DNA of 64,000 nt, taken from the NCBI GenBank assembly GCA_001600415.1, contig BCJX01000012.1:621163-685162 (forward strand), in the 5' to 3' direction. The DNA is from Pascua guehoae. Taxonomy: Eukaryota; Basidiomycota; Tremellomycetes; Trichosporonales; Trichosporonaceae. Shown in pieces: positions 11,583 through 22,117 of the stretch. The notes beneath the pieces were generated by a model that had not been told where the DNA came from, ran no database searches, and saw nothing but the letters and a program-made list of their open reading frames with translations. How positions within the stretch are numbered: the stretch's first letter is position 1; every line of letters begins with the position of its first letter. Position numbers and translations under genes: made by a program.

Positions 11583-13066
11583 GCGAGGTTGGGGTTGGAT
11601 TGTGGATGCCGCAAGGCATGCGGCGTGGAGGCTTGTTCGGTGCTCTGGTGGGACAATGCGCCGGGCAGGGGATGATGGAGGGGTGACGGATGGAGGAGCC
11701 ACAAGAGCGACTTTGGCCGAAGTGCAAGGTGTTCGTGCACCAGGGAAACGTCGGCCCCTCCCAACTTGCAACAAACAAGCCCTGTGCACCGTGTTCACCT
11801 GTCCTACATGTGCTCCTCATGTGCTTGGTCGTGTCGTTGTTGCTCTTTACACCTTGGGTCTCGTCCTGTTCTCGCAATCAAACGTCTAGGGGTCAGGGAG
11901 ACTGCACCCTGCGCGATCCGAGCACATGCACCTGATGGAGGAGGTCACCAAACACTCTCTCCGAGTTGGGGCCATGAAACGTGATGGCGGGGAACGTGTC
12001 ACCCTCCCCGCAACAATGCCAATGCCGATGAGAGAGCCGATAGGACATGTGCTGGGTCATGAAACTCGCGGCTTGTGCATCGTCCAGGACTGACGGCTCG
12101 CAGCACGCGCAACACGGTCGTTGCGGCGGGACAGAACCAAAAGCGATGAGCGCGTCGACGCGCCGATGGTACCTTGGCCTCGCACCCTCCTCGTGGCCGC
12201 TCGCTATCGCTATATCGCTCCACCTCGACTCGACTCACATTGAGCCCGGACGCCGTAGACGCCGACTCAATGTGTGCCAACGGCTCACGACTACACGTGC
12301 AACCCGCGCAACCCCTCGAAACCCCTCACAACCACTCGCAACCGCTCGCCGCCTTGGCGTCTCCGCTCGCTCGTCGCATCGCGTGGAAGCGGCGGCACTG
12401 TTACGCAACCTGACGAACAACAACGCACACTACACCCTGCAACTTTGCATCCCATTACACCCCTTGTATCACACCTGCATTGCATTATATGGCGTTTGAG
12501 AGACAGAGAAGGAGATAGAAGAGGAGACAAAGGAGGAGAGAAGAGGAGACAGAAGGGAGACAGAAGAGGAGACAAAGAGGAGACAAAAAAGGAGCAGAAA
12601 AGGAGTAGAAAAGGAGCAGAAAAGGAGATAGAACAACATGGACAGCTGGGAGGACATGAAAGGTGAACTGGCCAGCTGCAAATCAGCGGAGCCGATGACC
12701 GTGGCCCTTTGTGCTTGTCCGCGCGCCGAGCCTCAAGTCAATGGATTGTGCCCCGTGCACAGATGCAGTTATGAATGGGAGTGTACATGCAGTCGCTCTG
12801 GAATGGCGCCCACAGGCCACACAGGACAGCAATGCATCATTGCAGAATGCAATTGCAGAATGGCAGCAGCACGGTATCCGCATATCCGCTCCCACCGCCA
12901 CCAGCACGAGCACCACGGCCAGAACCTCCACCGGCCACGCGCCACATTACGCGTCACAGTGCCACCCATCTACCAGACCATCAACACAAACCCATTTCCA
13001 CCCCAACCACCCCAACCCTCACTCCCCTACCCCCACTCCCCAAACCCCACTGCCCTCCCCCACACG
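11583..13066. other. Intergenic with polypurine tract
   Basis: 1.48 kb between SCOC-like and TRAPPC2. It holds a ~150-nt polypurine tract (separate entry), a CGCAACC/CGAAACC-like stretch at 12296-12350, and a C-rich leader just before the TRAPPC2 ATG. No gene supported. Confidence 0.6.
12493..12634 (+). repeat. Polypurine tract (GAGGAGACARR-like)
   Basis: Almost pure A/G sequence of ~140 nt with units such as GAGGAGACA, GGAGACAGAA and AAAGGAGCAGAAAAGGAG. Such R.Y tracts can form triplexes. It lies ~430 bp upstream of the TRAPPC2 start. Confidence 0.8.
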
Positions 13067-15749
13067 ATGTCCTTCTACCTAGCCATAGTCTCCCCGCTCG
13101 ACACCCCCCTCTTCGAGCTCCAATTCACCTCGTCCAAATCCCTCCCCCCCAGCACCACATCCGGCCACACGTCGACATCCTCCTTCCCCTCCTGGTCGAC
13201 ATTTACGGGCGCCAACGGCTCCGACCTCGTGACCCCCACGGGCGGCGAGGGGGGCGCCGCGCGCGCCCTCGGCGCCAACCTGGGTCTGGTGGGGCAGCAG
13301 GGCGGGCTTGCGACGGAAAAGCACATGCTGCAGATGATTGCGCATGCGAGTTTGGATGCGGTCGAGGAGGTGGGCGAGGGGGCGGGGGGGCTGTGAGTAC
13401 CGAGCGGGGCCGGAGGGCGAGGCGAGGGGGCGAGGGTGAGGGGGAGTTGGGGGGAGGGGGGGTGAGGCTAGGGGGGAGCGAGGGCGAGGACGAGGAGACA
13501 GGGGCGTCGGCACAGACGAGCTGGGTGGGGTGGTCGAGTGGCGAGCTGGGAGTGTCCCGGGGGTGTGCCGGTGTCTTGGTGCCACCGAGGCATACAATCT
13601 CTCGAGGGAGTGTTGGACAGAGTTCTTGCAGACTGCTCTCTGGAGTGGTCTGGGCGGGGTTGTGCAGACTGCGGCGTGGGGTTCTGGACCCAGTGTCGGG
13701 CCGAGTGCTTGACGGCGTTCTAGATGGCGTGCTGGACCGAGTGGACTGTCGGACATACTGCTGGACGGCTGCTGGACAGACTGCTCGACAGACTACTCGA
13801 CGGGCTGCTGGACCGACTGCTGGACCGACTGCTGGACCGACTGCTCGACGGACTGCTCGACGGACTGCTCGACGGACTGCTCGACGGACTGCTCGAGCCA
13901 GACGGACTCCCGGACGGACTGCCGGACGGACTGCCAGACAGGCCAGACAGAGACCAGACGAGTCATTACGGTCCAAACGTCAAGCCCATGCCGTAGAGGC
14001 CCAGTTTATCCAATAGTCTATCCAACGGCCTATCCTCCGTCCTGCCCAACGTCCTGTCCAACGTCCTGTCCAACGTCCTGTCCAACGCCCTGTCCAACGC
14101 CCTGTCCAGGCGCACCCAGCCGACTCCTCAGTACCCCACCCCGCCTCCCCCCGCCCCCCGCCCCCCCCCTGCCATCGGGCACCACACGAGCAACGCTGAC
14201 GCTGACGGCAGGTACCTCAAGGCCGTGGACCGGCATAACGAGTGGACCGTGTCGGCCTTCCTCGCGACGAATGGTGCGTAGCGTGTGGGTGTGGAACTGG
14301 GACGGTGGGCTGGGTGGACATTCGGGGAGGCGGCGGGGTGTTGTGGGGAAGGAGGGGGGGGGGGTCGAATACGAGAGGAGACGAGGGGAGCGAGGGCCGG
14401 GGACGAGGCGAGACGAGGCGAGACGAGGCGAGACGAGGGGAGCGAGGGGAGCGAGGGCAGACGAGGGGCGTGGACGCGAGGGACGCGCGACAGGAGCGGG
14501 ACACTAGGATGAGAGCGTACCAGGTCCCCACGGTCCGAGCCTTGTACGTCGGCGCAAGCCATGCGACTCGGCGATGAGTCGCCCGAGCCGTATCGGTGCT
14601 GGTGGATGGGCACGGTTGGTTCCTCGGCCTTGTCCTCTGTCCTCCTAGTCTTGCCCATGTCGTCCTGGTCCTCTCTGGTTCTCTGGTCTTCTCCTGGTCC
14701 TCTCCTGGTCCTCTCTGGTCCTCTCTGGTCTTCTCGTCTGGTCTTCTCCTGGTCCTGTCCTCTGGTCTTCTCCTCCTACTCGTCTCCAGTTCTCTCCTCC
14801 TGGTCCTCTCCTCCTGATCCTGCCTGGTCTTCGCCTCCTGGCCCTGTCCCCCATCGTGTCTGGTCCTCTCCTCTGGTCCTATCCTGGTCCTGTCCTGGTC
14901 CTGGTCCTGTCCTGGTCCGGTCGCCCCCCCTCCCCCCTGGTCCTCTCCGCTGGCCACGGCCCGACCGTCCAAGCACCTCGACCACCGCCCACCCTTACCT
15001 GACCTCCTTGTGCCGCCTCTGCTCCCACCACCCGACCGGGACCCAACCCGTAACACAACTCCCATTGACACACCCCAGTCAAGCTCATCCTCCTGCACGA
15101 CACGAAGAACGACGACGGGATCCGGCTCTTCTTTGGCGACGTGTGGGAGCTCTATGTCAAGGTGCGTGTGGGTTGAGGTGGGATGCAGAGCTTGGTCGGG
15201 GTCGTCTGGGTGTGGCGTTGGATGTGGCATTTCCTGCCTGTGTCTAGTCTCGGTGTGGTCTCTGTGTCTGGTCTCTGTGTCTGGTCTCTGTGTCTAGTCT
15301 CTGTGTCTGCTGTCTGAGTCTGGCATGTGGTGGTATCGGGTGTTTGGTGTTTGGTTTTTGGTGTCTGGTGTCTGGTGTCTGGTCTGGTGTCTGGTCACGG
15401 TGTCTGGTGTATGGTCACCGTCGACATCCGGCTCTGACCTCTACCACATCTTCTCTGTACTTGTGCGATTGCGAACCAGACTCGTCATTCAAGCCATCAC
15501 TTGGCCACACCGATCACTCTTGGGGCTCTTGTACTGGACAACATCCACCACGTCTCATACACATGTGCACACACCACGCCACGTCAAGAGACAACCTTCG
15601 CGACCTCCGACTTCAGCGACCCCCGCTGCCCAGACACATCTTCCCGCTGACTCCAGACCGCGCTCAACCCCTTCCACACGGTCAACACGCCCATCCGCAG
15701 CCCCCTCTTTGAGACAAAGGTGCGCAATAGCGCAAAGAAGTATCTGTAG
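13067..15749 (+). CDS. TRS20: TRAPP complex subunit 2 (sedlin/Trs20)
   Basis: Exons 13067-13392, 14212-14273, 15079-15161 and 15657-15749; frames close to 187 aa. The N-terminus MSFYLAIVSPLDTPLFELQF is the sedlin start (MSFY-IVG-D-P-FE-F). Later come HMLQMIAHASLDAVEE, LYLKAVDRHNEWTVSAFLAT, VKLILLHDTKNDDGIRLFF and TALNPFHTVNTPIRSPLFE, all in family order. The Asp of ASLDAVEE corresponds to the conserved Asp mutated in human SEDT (family knowledge). TRAPPC2 is a longin-fold adaptor of the TRAPP tethering/Rab-GEF complexes in ER-Golgi traffic. It is ~45 residues longer than the usual ~140 because of a Ser/Thr/Gly-rich insert (about residues 24-85) between the first two strands. Introns are 819, 805 and 495 nt, each with its own tandem repeats. 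Confidence 0.94.
13780..13935 (+). repeat. 12-bp minisatellite in TRAPPC2 intron 1
   Basis: About 12 copies of a degenerate 12-mer, CTGCTGGACCGA / CTGCTCGACGGA, then a CGGACGGACTGC variant. Because the unit is four codons long it makes a false ORF (LLDRLLDG...). Confidence 0.9.
14039..14112 (+). repeat. CGTCCTGTCCAA 12-bp array, same intron
   Basis: Six copies of CGTCCTGTCCAA / CGCCCTGTCCAA. Its reverse complement shares the TTGGAC core with the array ~100 nt upstream, so the two can partly pair. Confidence 0.85.
14380..14500 (+). repeat. Purine-rich GAGACGAGGC array, TRAPPC2 intron 2
   Basis: Repeats of GCGAGACGAG and GAGCGAGG covering ~120 nt. Confidence 0.75.
14640..14935 (+). repeat. 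Pyrimidine-rich CTGGTCCTCTC array, TRAPPC2 intron 2
   Basis: ~300 nt of CTGGTCCTCTC / TGGTCTTCTCC variants, dense C/T on the + strand. Confidence 0.85.
15240..15425 (+). repeat. GTGTCTGGTCTCT array, TRAPPC2 intron 3
   Basis: Tandem GTGTCTGGTCTCT, then GTGTTTGGT and GTGTCTGGT units. Confidence 0.8.
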
Positions 15750-16046
15750 AGTAAACCGTGTTCGGCAAGGCAGTTTGCAGCGAATGAGAGGACGCGTGCA
15801 CGAGCGCGTCGAGCTACGAGGCGGCGACGCCTGCAAGGCGACGAGACGACACTCGACGCTCGACGCTCAACAACCAACAACGACAAGGCGACGACGTTTG
15901 CATATCGGCCGCCGCGCGGCATCATACCCACCGCACCGCGCAGTTGATAGATAACTGGGATATAGGATACCCGACCCGCGCAGTTGATATCATGCATGCT
16001 ATTGTTCTTCTAGGCGCGCCGGCGCCGGCCAGCCAGCGGACGCGGC
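15750..16046. other. Convergent intergenic, TRAPPC2/VMA16
   Basis: About 300 bp of 3' flanking sequence. A short direct repeat, GCGCAGTTGATA, occurs at ~15938 and ~15978. No gene supported. Confidence 0.6.
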
Positions 16047-16259
16047 CGAGCTGGTTCTGGTGTGGGTCGACGGCGGTTAGGCAAAGACTTCGGCCTTGCC
16101 GGTCTGGGGTGTTAGTGCGGGAGGGGGGGGAGGGCGAGCTGGTTCTGGTGTGGGTCGACGGCGGTTAGGCAAAGACTTCGGCCTTGCCGGTCTGGGGTGT
16201 TAGTGCGGGAGGGGGGGGAGGGCCGGTCTGGGGTGTTAGTGCGGGAGGGGGGGGAGGGG
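16047..16259. repeat. 88-bp tandem duplication of VMA16 last exon
   Basis: Unit 1 (16047-16134) and unit 2 (16135-16222) are near-identical; each contains the complete last VMA16 exon with its acceptor and stop. A third, partial unit (16223-16259) keeps the acceptor and a poly-G run, then runs into the N gap. Confidence 0.9.
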
Positions 16260-18129
16260 NNNNNNNNNNNNNNNNNNNNNNNNNNNNNNNNNNNNNNNNN
16301 NNNNNNNNNNNNNNNNNNNNNNNNGGGGGGAGGGGGGAGGGTTGGCAATGTTGTGTTGGCAAGGTGCAATTGTGAACGCTGGCGTCGAAGGGCGTCCGTG
16401 CCAGGTTGCAGTCCAGCGAGGTACTTAAGAAGAGACGACTCACAAGAAGGAGGCCAACTGTACGTTAGCGACATCAGACGCATACTACTAAAGACTCACC
16501 AATGAGGCCAAAGAGACCGAGAACGGAACCGAAGATCTGCGGTCAGCGATGCGAGTTGGGAGCTAGGGCAAGGTGGGACATGAGCGGCGCCGGGGGAAAC
16601 ACTCGGACGCGGCTTGCCCTCAAACAACCCCGCCAGATGCCATTGGGGTCCATCGTTGCCCGCCTTTCGGCGACGGAACCCATGACACCGCTCAGGCTCG
16701 CTCACGCACCTCGATAATCAGAATCTTGACAAAGAGCTGGGGGTCGGTCGCGTCGGCGATTGCCGCGGTCGAGCCGGTGACGCCAACACTGACGCCACAG
16801 AGGAGGTTGCACAGGCCGACAGCGAGGCCGCCCCAGAAGAGTGCAAAGCCTGGCGTGTTAGTATATGTGGAAGATGCGTACGGGTCGAGGAGGGATGTAG
16901 GGAGTGCAGGCGGATAAGGGGGAGATGGTTTGGGTCAGGTAGACAAATGGAGGTGGCATTTGCAGAGCATCGTGGCCGAGGTGAGCAGAGAAAGGCCAGG
17001 AAGGATTGTAGGGGTAGACGAGGGAGAAAGGCCGGTGATACCAGGGATAGACGAATGGCAGAACAGCAGGTGTGACGTGCAAGCTGGGGAGCCGGGAGCC
17101 CAGCACCACATTCGAGGCAACGTGGTTGGCTCTATCGATACCATGGGCTGTGGATCTCCACGCCGGTGATGTCTTCACATCCATAGTGGTGGGAGAGCCA
17201 CGGGCATCTATGCGGCCCCGCCCCACTCCCCGCTCCCGCTAAACTGCCTTGCTTAAACCCTCAGCTGCTCAAGTCTAGAGCGAGCAGCACGGATTGCAAA
17301 CAGTCGGGCACTGTGCAATGCCTGCCCTAGACGACGGAACGCCCGCCCATGTCCTAGACCATGCGAGTTCTCGGCCCCGCCATCATTTCTCTAGAGCCTC
17401 TCTGCGCGCAGACGCAGATGTCGGTAACACCATCTGTCTCAAACTCTCCGACCGACACTACACCACTCTGCTCCTGTCCACCGCCCGACGTCCATCCTCA
17501 TCTTGACAACTTACCAGTGTACTGGTTGCTCGGGGTGTGGATGTCGGCGACCTGGCCTGTAATCTTGGACGAGAAGACAATGCTCATAATAACTCCGTAG
17601 ATGCCCACGACCTCGCAGAAAATGATCCTGTCGGTGAGTAGGGAGACAAGGATGGTAGGGTCTGCCTCAACAGGCAACACGCGCACTTACGAGATGAGGT
17701 TCTTGGTCCGGATACGAGGCGCGCGCACACCGCCGCCCAAGATACTCGAGCCGGTGACGAAAATACCCCTGGTGGGTGAGCATTGCGTCCTCGTCTTGAA
17801 AGTCTTTTAGACACTGGTGCGAGTTGGGCAGAATGACGCACCATCCAGCACCAACAACACTGAGGCCGAGGCAGAGCGCGGTACCAGTCAGTGCCCAAGC
17901 GTACGGGCTCGACTCGTCGAGGTACGCGCCGACATTGAACCGTTCTCCCTGGCCTGGGGTGTTAGTTGGGTGCGGCCTTGGTGTGGGTTGCCTGGTGGTC
18001 AAGAGTGGGAGGGAGAACGTGTCAGCCACTGGAGACAAGAGGCGCACCGGTGAAGAGGAGGTAGAGGCCCCAAACGACGAGGACCGAGGTTCCGGTTCCA
18101 AAGAGTGCGGGGACGGCGTAGTAGCCCAT
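16165..18129 (-). CDS. VMA16: V-type ATPase c'' proteolipid subunit
   Basis: Exons from the 5' end (descending): 18129-18048, 17953-17842, 17768-17691, 17627-17515, 16849-16710, 16536-16500, 16457-16444 (14 nt) and 16191-16165; 200 aa, all phases close. Hydrophobic segments: [75 protein letters not shown] and [20 protein letters not shown]. The Glu in [11 protein letters not shown] (about residue 96) is at the proton-carrying position of c''; a second Glu ends ILIIE (175). It is part of the Vo rotor that pumps protons into vacuole and Golgi. Intron 4 is 665 nt and intron 7 contains the assembly gap. The terminal exon (TGKAEVFA, stop) is present twice; I used the copy nearer the rest of the gene, the other being 16103-16077. 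Confidence 0.93.
16260..16324. other. Assembly gap (65 N)
   Basis: 65 undetermined bases inside VMA16 intron 7, flanked on both sides by G-rich sequence. Its true length is unknown. Confidence 0.99.
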
Positions 18130-18874
18130 TGTTGCTTGCGATGGGCGGTGAGCCTAGCGATGAGCAGCGATGGGAGAGGGGGGGGGGGGGAGAGGGTAGT
18201 GGTGTGGAGGACGGGTAGAGGCGGTGACTGTTGAGGCTTGGACGAGCAGCCGCGAGCAGTGACGGCGATGGCGGAGACGGAACCAAATCGGGGGGCAGGT
18301 GACGGGCATGGGCTAGGAAGCTAGGAAGGTACTGCCTGGGTGGCTCGCCCTACCCTGTTACAGCCTGCAGCCTGCAGCCTGGCTGGGTGCACCTGGCTGG
18401 GTGGCTGCGGGCGATACGCCACGGGCGGCACGACGGCCGATGGACCGGGACCCAGAGTACCAGAGAGTACCACAGTACTAGGACGCTGACAACTGGTCAC
18501 AGAGGGAAAGCCAGCCAGCCATGCAAGCCAACCAACCTCGCTCCGCTGTGAGCGCCCCACCGATCCACCCACCGACGACGACGGACTAGCATTTGCTTGC
18601 TTTGCTTGCTTCGCACACGACGACACTACATACATACACTCTCTCTCTCTCTCGACCACCACCACCACTTGCACACTGTATAATCATCAACATCCATTCA
18701 TCCACCCTCTCTCTCCCCCTCCTAGATCTCTCTATCAACTCTCCCAAACGCACGCACGCACACTCGCTCCATTCCCTTCCCCTTTTACCATTCACTTTGG
18801 CATTCGCATTCGCAATCGCAATCGCACCTTGCACTCACACGCATCGGCCCGGTCCGCAACACAAACACAAGTTC
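18130..18874. other. Divergent promoter region, VMA16/RanBP3-like
   Basis: ~745 bp between two start codons. It contains CTGCAGCCTGCAGCCTGG (~18363-18385), a (CT)n run at 18640-18655 and a long C/T-rich leader before 18875. No gene supported. Confidence 0.6.
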
Positions 18875-21407
18875 ATGACTTCCCCAGACAAACCCCCTTC
18901 TCCATCAAGGACCCCCGCGGCCGACACCGCCGCCGCCGCCGCCGCACCTTCATCCATCCCCAGCGTGGCCTCTGCTGCTACCCCTGCCCGTGGTAAGTTT
19001 TACCCCAGTCGACGGCGAGAAGCGTGTTCCCAATTTGTGAATCGTGCATGCTGCAATGCTGCATGGCGTGCAGCATGCAGCGCGCGCTGTGCGCATGCAT
19101 GCATGCATGCATGCATGCGTGGTGGTGCGGTTGTGCGCCTGCCGGTTGACCCTGTTTCACCACGCTCGTCGCACTGGGTTGCCACTCATTGTTCACTGTG
19201 GTTCTATTGTCCTCCCACCCAAACCCCCGTCACCTCACGTCTACCATTTATCTTGCTCGTTGCATCAACTCTTGTCCGTCTTGTTCACCACTCTTCCTCT
19301 CCATCCATCTCGCCACTATCCCGAACCCAAACCTCGGGCCAAAGATCACAAGCTGATATGCCAGAATCCATGTCGCTAAAGCGCGGGCGTGAGGGCTCTG
19401 TCGTAAGTAGGATCGTGGTGGCGCCCGCGTGCTGCGCCCGTCCTCCTCCGTGCTCCAGTGTTCGGCTCGGCTAATCGGCGCAGGACCCCCTTGTGACCCC
19501 GAGCTCTGCTCCCATTGCGACCAAGAAGAACCGCCTCGACGAGCAGGCGGGAGCCAAGAACATTGATGTCACCGAGGTTAACGAGCCCAACGAGCCCAAC
19601 GCTGTGGAGACGGACGAAGAGTCCAACACGTCTGCAACGTCGCGGAATGCGCAGACCGACGCGCCGCCCGAGCGCGAGGGCAAGACTGTCGGCGAGGTTC
19701 GGCGCAAGGTCGAGGAGATGAACTGGAAGGAGGGCCAGGGTAGCCAGCATCCCAACGGTGAAGGCGACGGCAGCATGGCGGTTGCAGTGGACGAGGACAA
19801 TGCCAACGGGGCAGACAAGGACGATGCCGACTGGGTCCAGGTGGACAAGGCCGATGCGGCTGCGACTCCTGCCGACATGAACGCCACCGCGACCCCCGTC
19901 GAGGCCGATGCCGCCGCCACGCCTGCAGAGGATGCCGATTCCATCAGCGACTCGCCGTCGCTCAAGCGCAAGGCAAAGGATGACGGCGACGAGTCGTCTG
20001 AGGAAAAGAAGCGCAAATCGACATCGGTACGTGTAATGGGCGTGGCATGCATGCAGGGGGCGCCATCCGAGCCTCTTGTGGATCTCTTTCCAACCCCCAC
20101 GATACTAACACGCCGCCCCAGCCTGTTCCTCCAGAGCAAGCGAGCCCCGCTGCTGCGCCAAAGAAGACGCAGCCTACGTTTGGCGCGTTCAGCTCTGCCG
20201 CGTCTCCGTTTGCGACTCTGAGCGCGTCCTCATCCGCGTCGCCTCTGGGGTCTGCTTCGCCCAACAAGCAGCCAGTGTTTGGGTCGTCGAGCTCCAAGAC
20301 GTCGCCGTTTGCTTCTGCCAGCCCGTCCACTTCTGAGCCGGCCCCGGCCACCACTGCTCCGCCCAAGAAGCAGTCGACTTTTGGATCGTTTAGCTCGACG
20401 GCGTCGCCGTTTGCCACAAAGGCATCGTCTGCGTCGCCGTTTGGCTCTGCGAGTTCGACATCACCCTTCGGCGCCGCCGCCACCGACGCCAAGGCCAAGT
20501 CTGCCCTGGACGAGGCGCCGGCCAAGCCCAAGGCGGCGAGCACGTTTGGGTCCTCGGGCTTTGGAGGCTACTCGTCGGCATTCAGTGCGTTTGCAAAGAA
20601 GCCCGCCGCCGACCAGGTCAAGACATCAACATCATTTGGCGACATCTTGAAGGAGAAAGGCGAAGAGAAGGGGAATGACACCAAGGTGCACTTGGATAAG
20701 CAGGATGGTAAGTGTGACGCATCACAGACTTGGTTTCTGTGGCATGGCGTATTCGCCTCTACTCTGGGTCATGCTAACCCACAGTGCTGACGGGTGAGGA
20801 GGACGAGATGACGGTCTACGCCACGCGCTGCAAGCTGTTTATCATGGAGGAGTCTGGCGGGTGGAAGGAGCGTGGTATGGGACAGGTCAAGATCAACCGG
20901 CGGCGGGACCGCAGCGGGCCACCTCGTCTTGGTGAGTTGAACAGGAGGTGCAGGTGATTGTGCCAGAAGGGAACGGGAGTAGAGCATGGGTGCACACAGG
21001 ACATTGTCGAGAACCCACCTCCCCATGCTCGCTTCCACGTCCGTCTGCGGATCAGCCACCACAGTAGAGTACACTCCGCTGACGGCAGTGATGCGCACCG
21101 ACGGCGCGCTCCGTGTGGTCCTGAATGCGTCGCTGTATGTTGGCATGCCGTGCTTGGAAGACGGCAAGCACGTCCGCACCACCATCTTTGACGGCAAAGA
21201 CCGCCGCTTCATTACGCTGAGGGTGAGTTTGACTACCAGGCTGTCGCATTGTACACTTGACTACACTTGACCCTTTACTCACAACTGCAGGCCAACTCGC
21301 CCAAGCTGGCCTCCGAGCTCTGTGCGGCCATCCAAGAACACACGCCGCTCGAGTCGCACAAGTCGCCAACGCCGTCTGCCCCTCTTGCGCCAGACAGTGC
21401 AGCGTGA
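18875..21407 (+). CDS. RanBP3/Yrb2-like nuclear Ran-binding protein
   Basis: Seven exons: 18875-18992, 19353-19402, 19484-20026, 20122-20707, 20785-20931, 21089-21222 and 21291-21407; 564 aa. The N-terminal half is acidic, low-complexity and Ala/Asp-rich with KRKAKDD- and KKRKS-type basic motifs (possible nuclear localisation). Residues ~240-430 carry FG-like repeats (TFGAFSS, PVFGSSSS, STFGSFSS, SPFGSAS, STFGSSGFGGYSS). The C-terminus is a Ran-binding domain: EDEMTVYATRCKLFIMEE, GGWKERGMGQVKINRR, LRVVLNASLYVGMPC and FDGKDRRFITLR. This layout, FG-like region then one RanBD, matches RanBP3/Yrb2/Hba1, cofactors of Crm1 export. Nup2-like nucleoporins are the main alternative, but they have denser FG repeats. 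The first intron (360 nt) holds a (CATG)n block. Confidence 0.9.
19093..19118. repeat. (CATG)n palindromic block in intron
   Basis: GCGCATGCATGCATGCATGCATGCG, a self-complementary alternating run inside intron 1 of the RanBP3-like gene. Confidence 0.85.
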
Positions 21408-22117
21408 GGAGTCTTGTGGTCTTGTGTGGCCTTGTGTGGTCTGCGCTGCTCTGCTTGGGTCTTTAGCTTGGACCGTGAGTGCTGGCGCGCTTGGCGCTTC
21501 TCTAGCAACCCTCGGAGTGCGACCTGCGGACCGCCACACGCCAGCCTCATTGCCCCATGCCCCCACCCGCTCGACATCTCCTCGACCCCCCGTCGACCCC
21601 CCGTCAACGGCCCTCGCCGACAAGACCTGTCGTAGCAGCACGTACCTATTCCATATCCCAACCTCGGTCCGCGCCAGCGCAGCAAGCACAGTCGCTTGAA
21701 CACTTGGCCGTGCAGACTTAATACCTTCATCCCCCATCCCACCCGCCATGCCCGTTGGCCCATGCCCATTTTCCTACCCCCCATGTCATCATCATGTCCA
21801 TACATACAGGACGTCTTGCACGAGGATGCATAGTGTGCAGGTGGAGAGTGCGAGGGAGAGTAGAGAGTGCAATTGGAGAGCAGGCAGTCGTTGATGCGAG
21901 AGTGCTCGGTAATGCGACCGATGTGACTGAACACGAGTGTGAGTGCGTGCCTGGCCTACCCCGCGTTTGCGTTCGGATGACCGAGATGCCGGCAACGCGG
22001 CAATTGACGTCACCCCCCGCACACGCCCGGGGTCACTGGGGTCACCAGTCAACCACTACAACCACGGATGCAACCAACCTGGCCTTCTCGACGTTTCTCG
22101 ATCTACACTGCACCACC
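21408..22117. other. Intergenic, RanBP3-like to glucoamylase
   Basis: ~710 bp on the same strand, so 3' UTR followed by promoter. There is a GAGAGTGCGAGGGAGAGTAGAGAG purine patch near 21844-21870. No gene supported. Confidence 0.6.

Noticed and set aside
13724..13996. ORF made of LLDRLLDGLLDG repeats
   Set aside because: It is an artefact of a 12-bp tandem repeat (four codons) inside TRAPPC2 intron 1; no start context, domain or stop logic.
16077..16103. Distal copy of VMA16 last exon as the true exon
   Set aside because: It is equally possible in sequence but farther from the preceding exon; the proximal copy was chosen by distance only.
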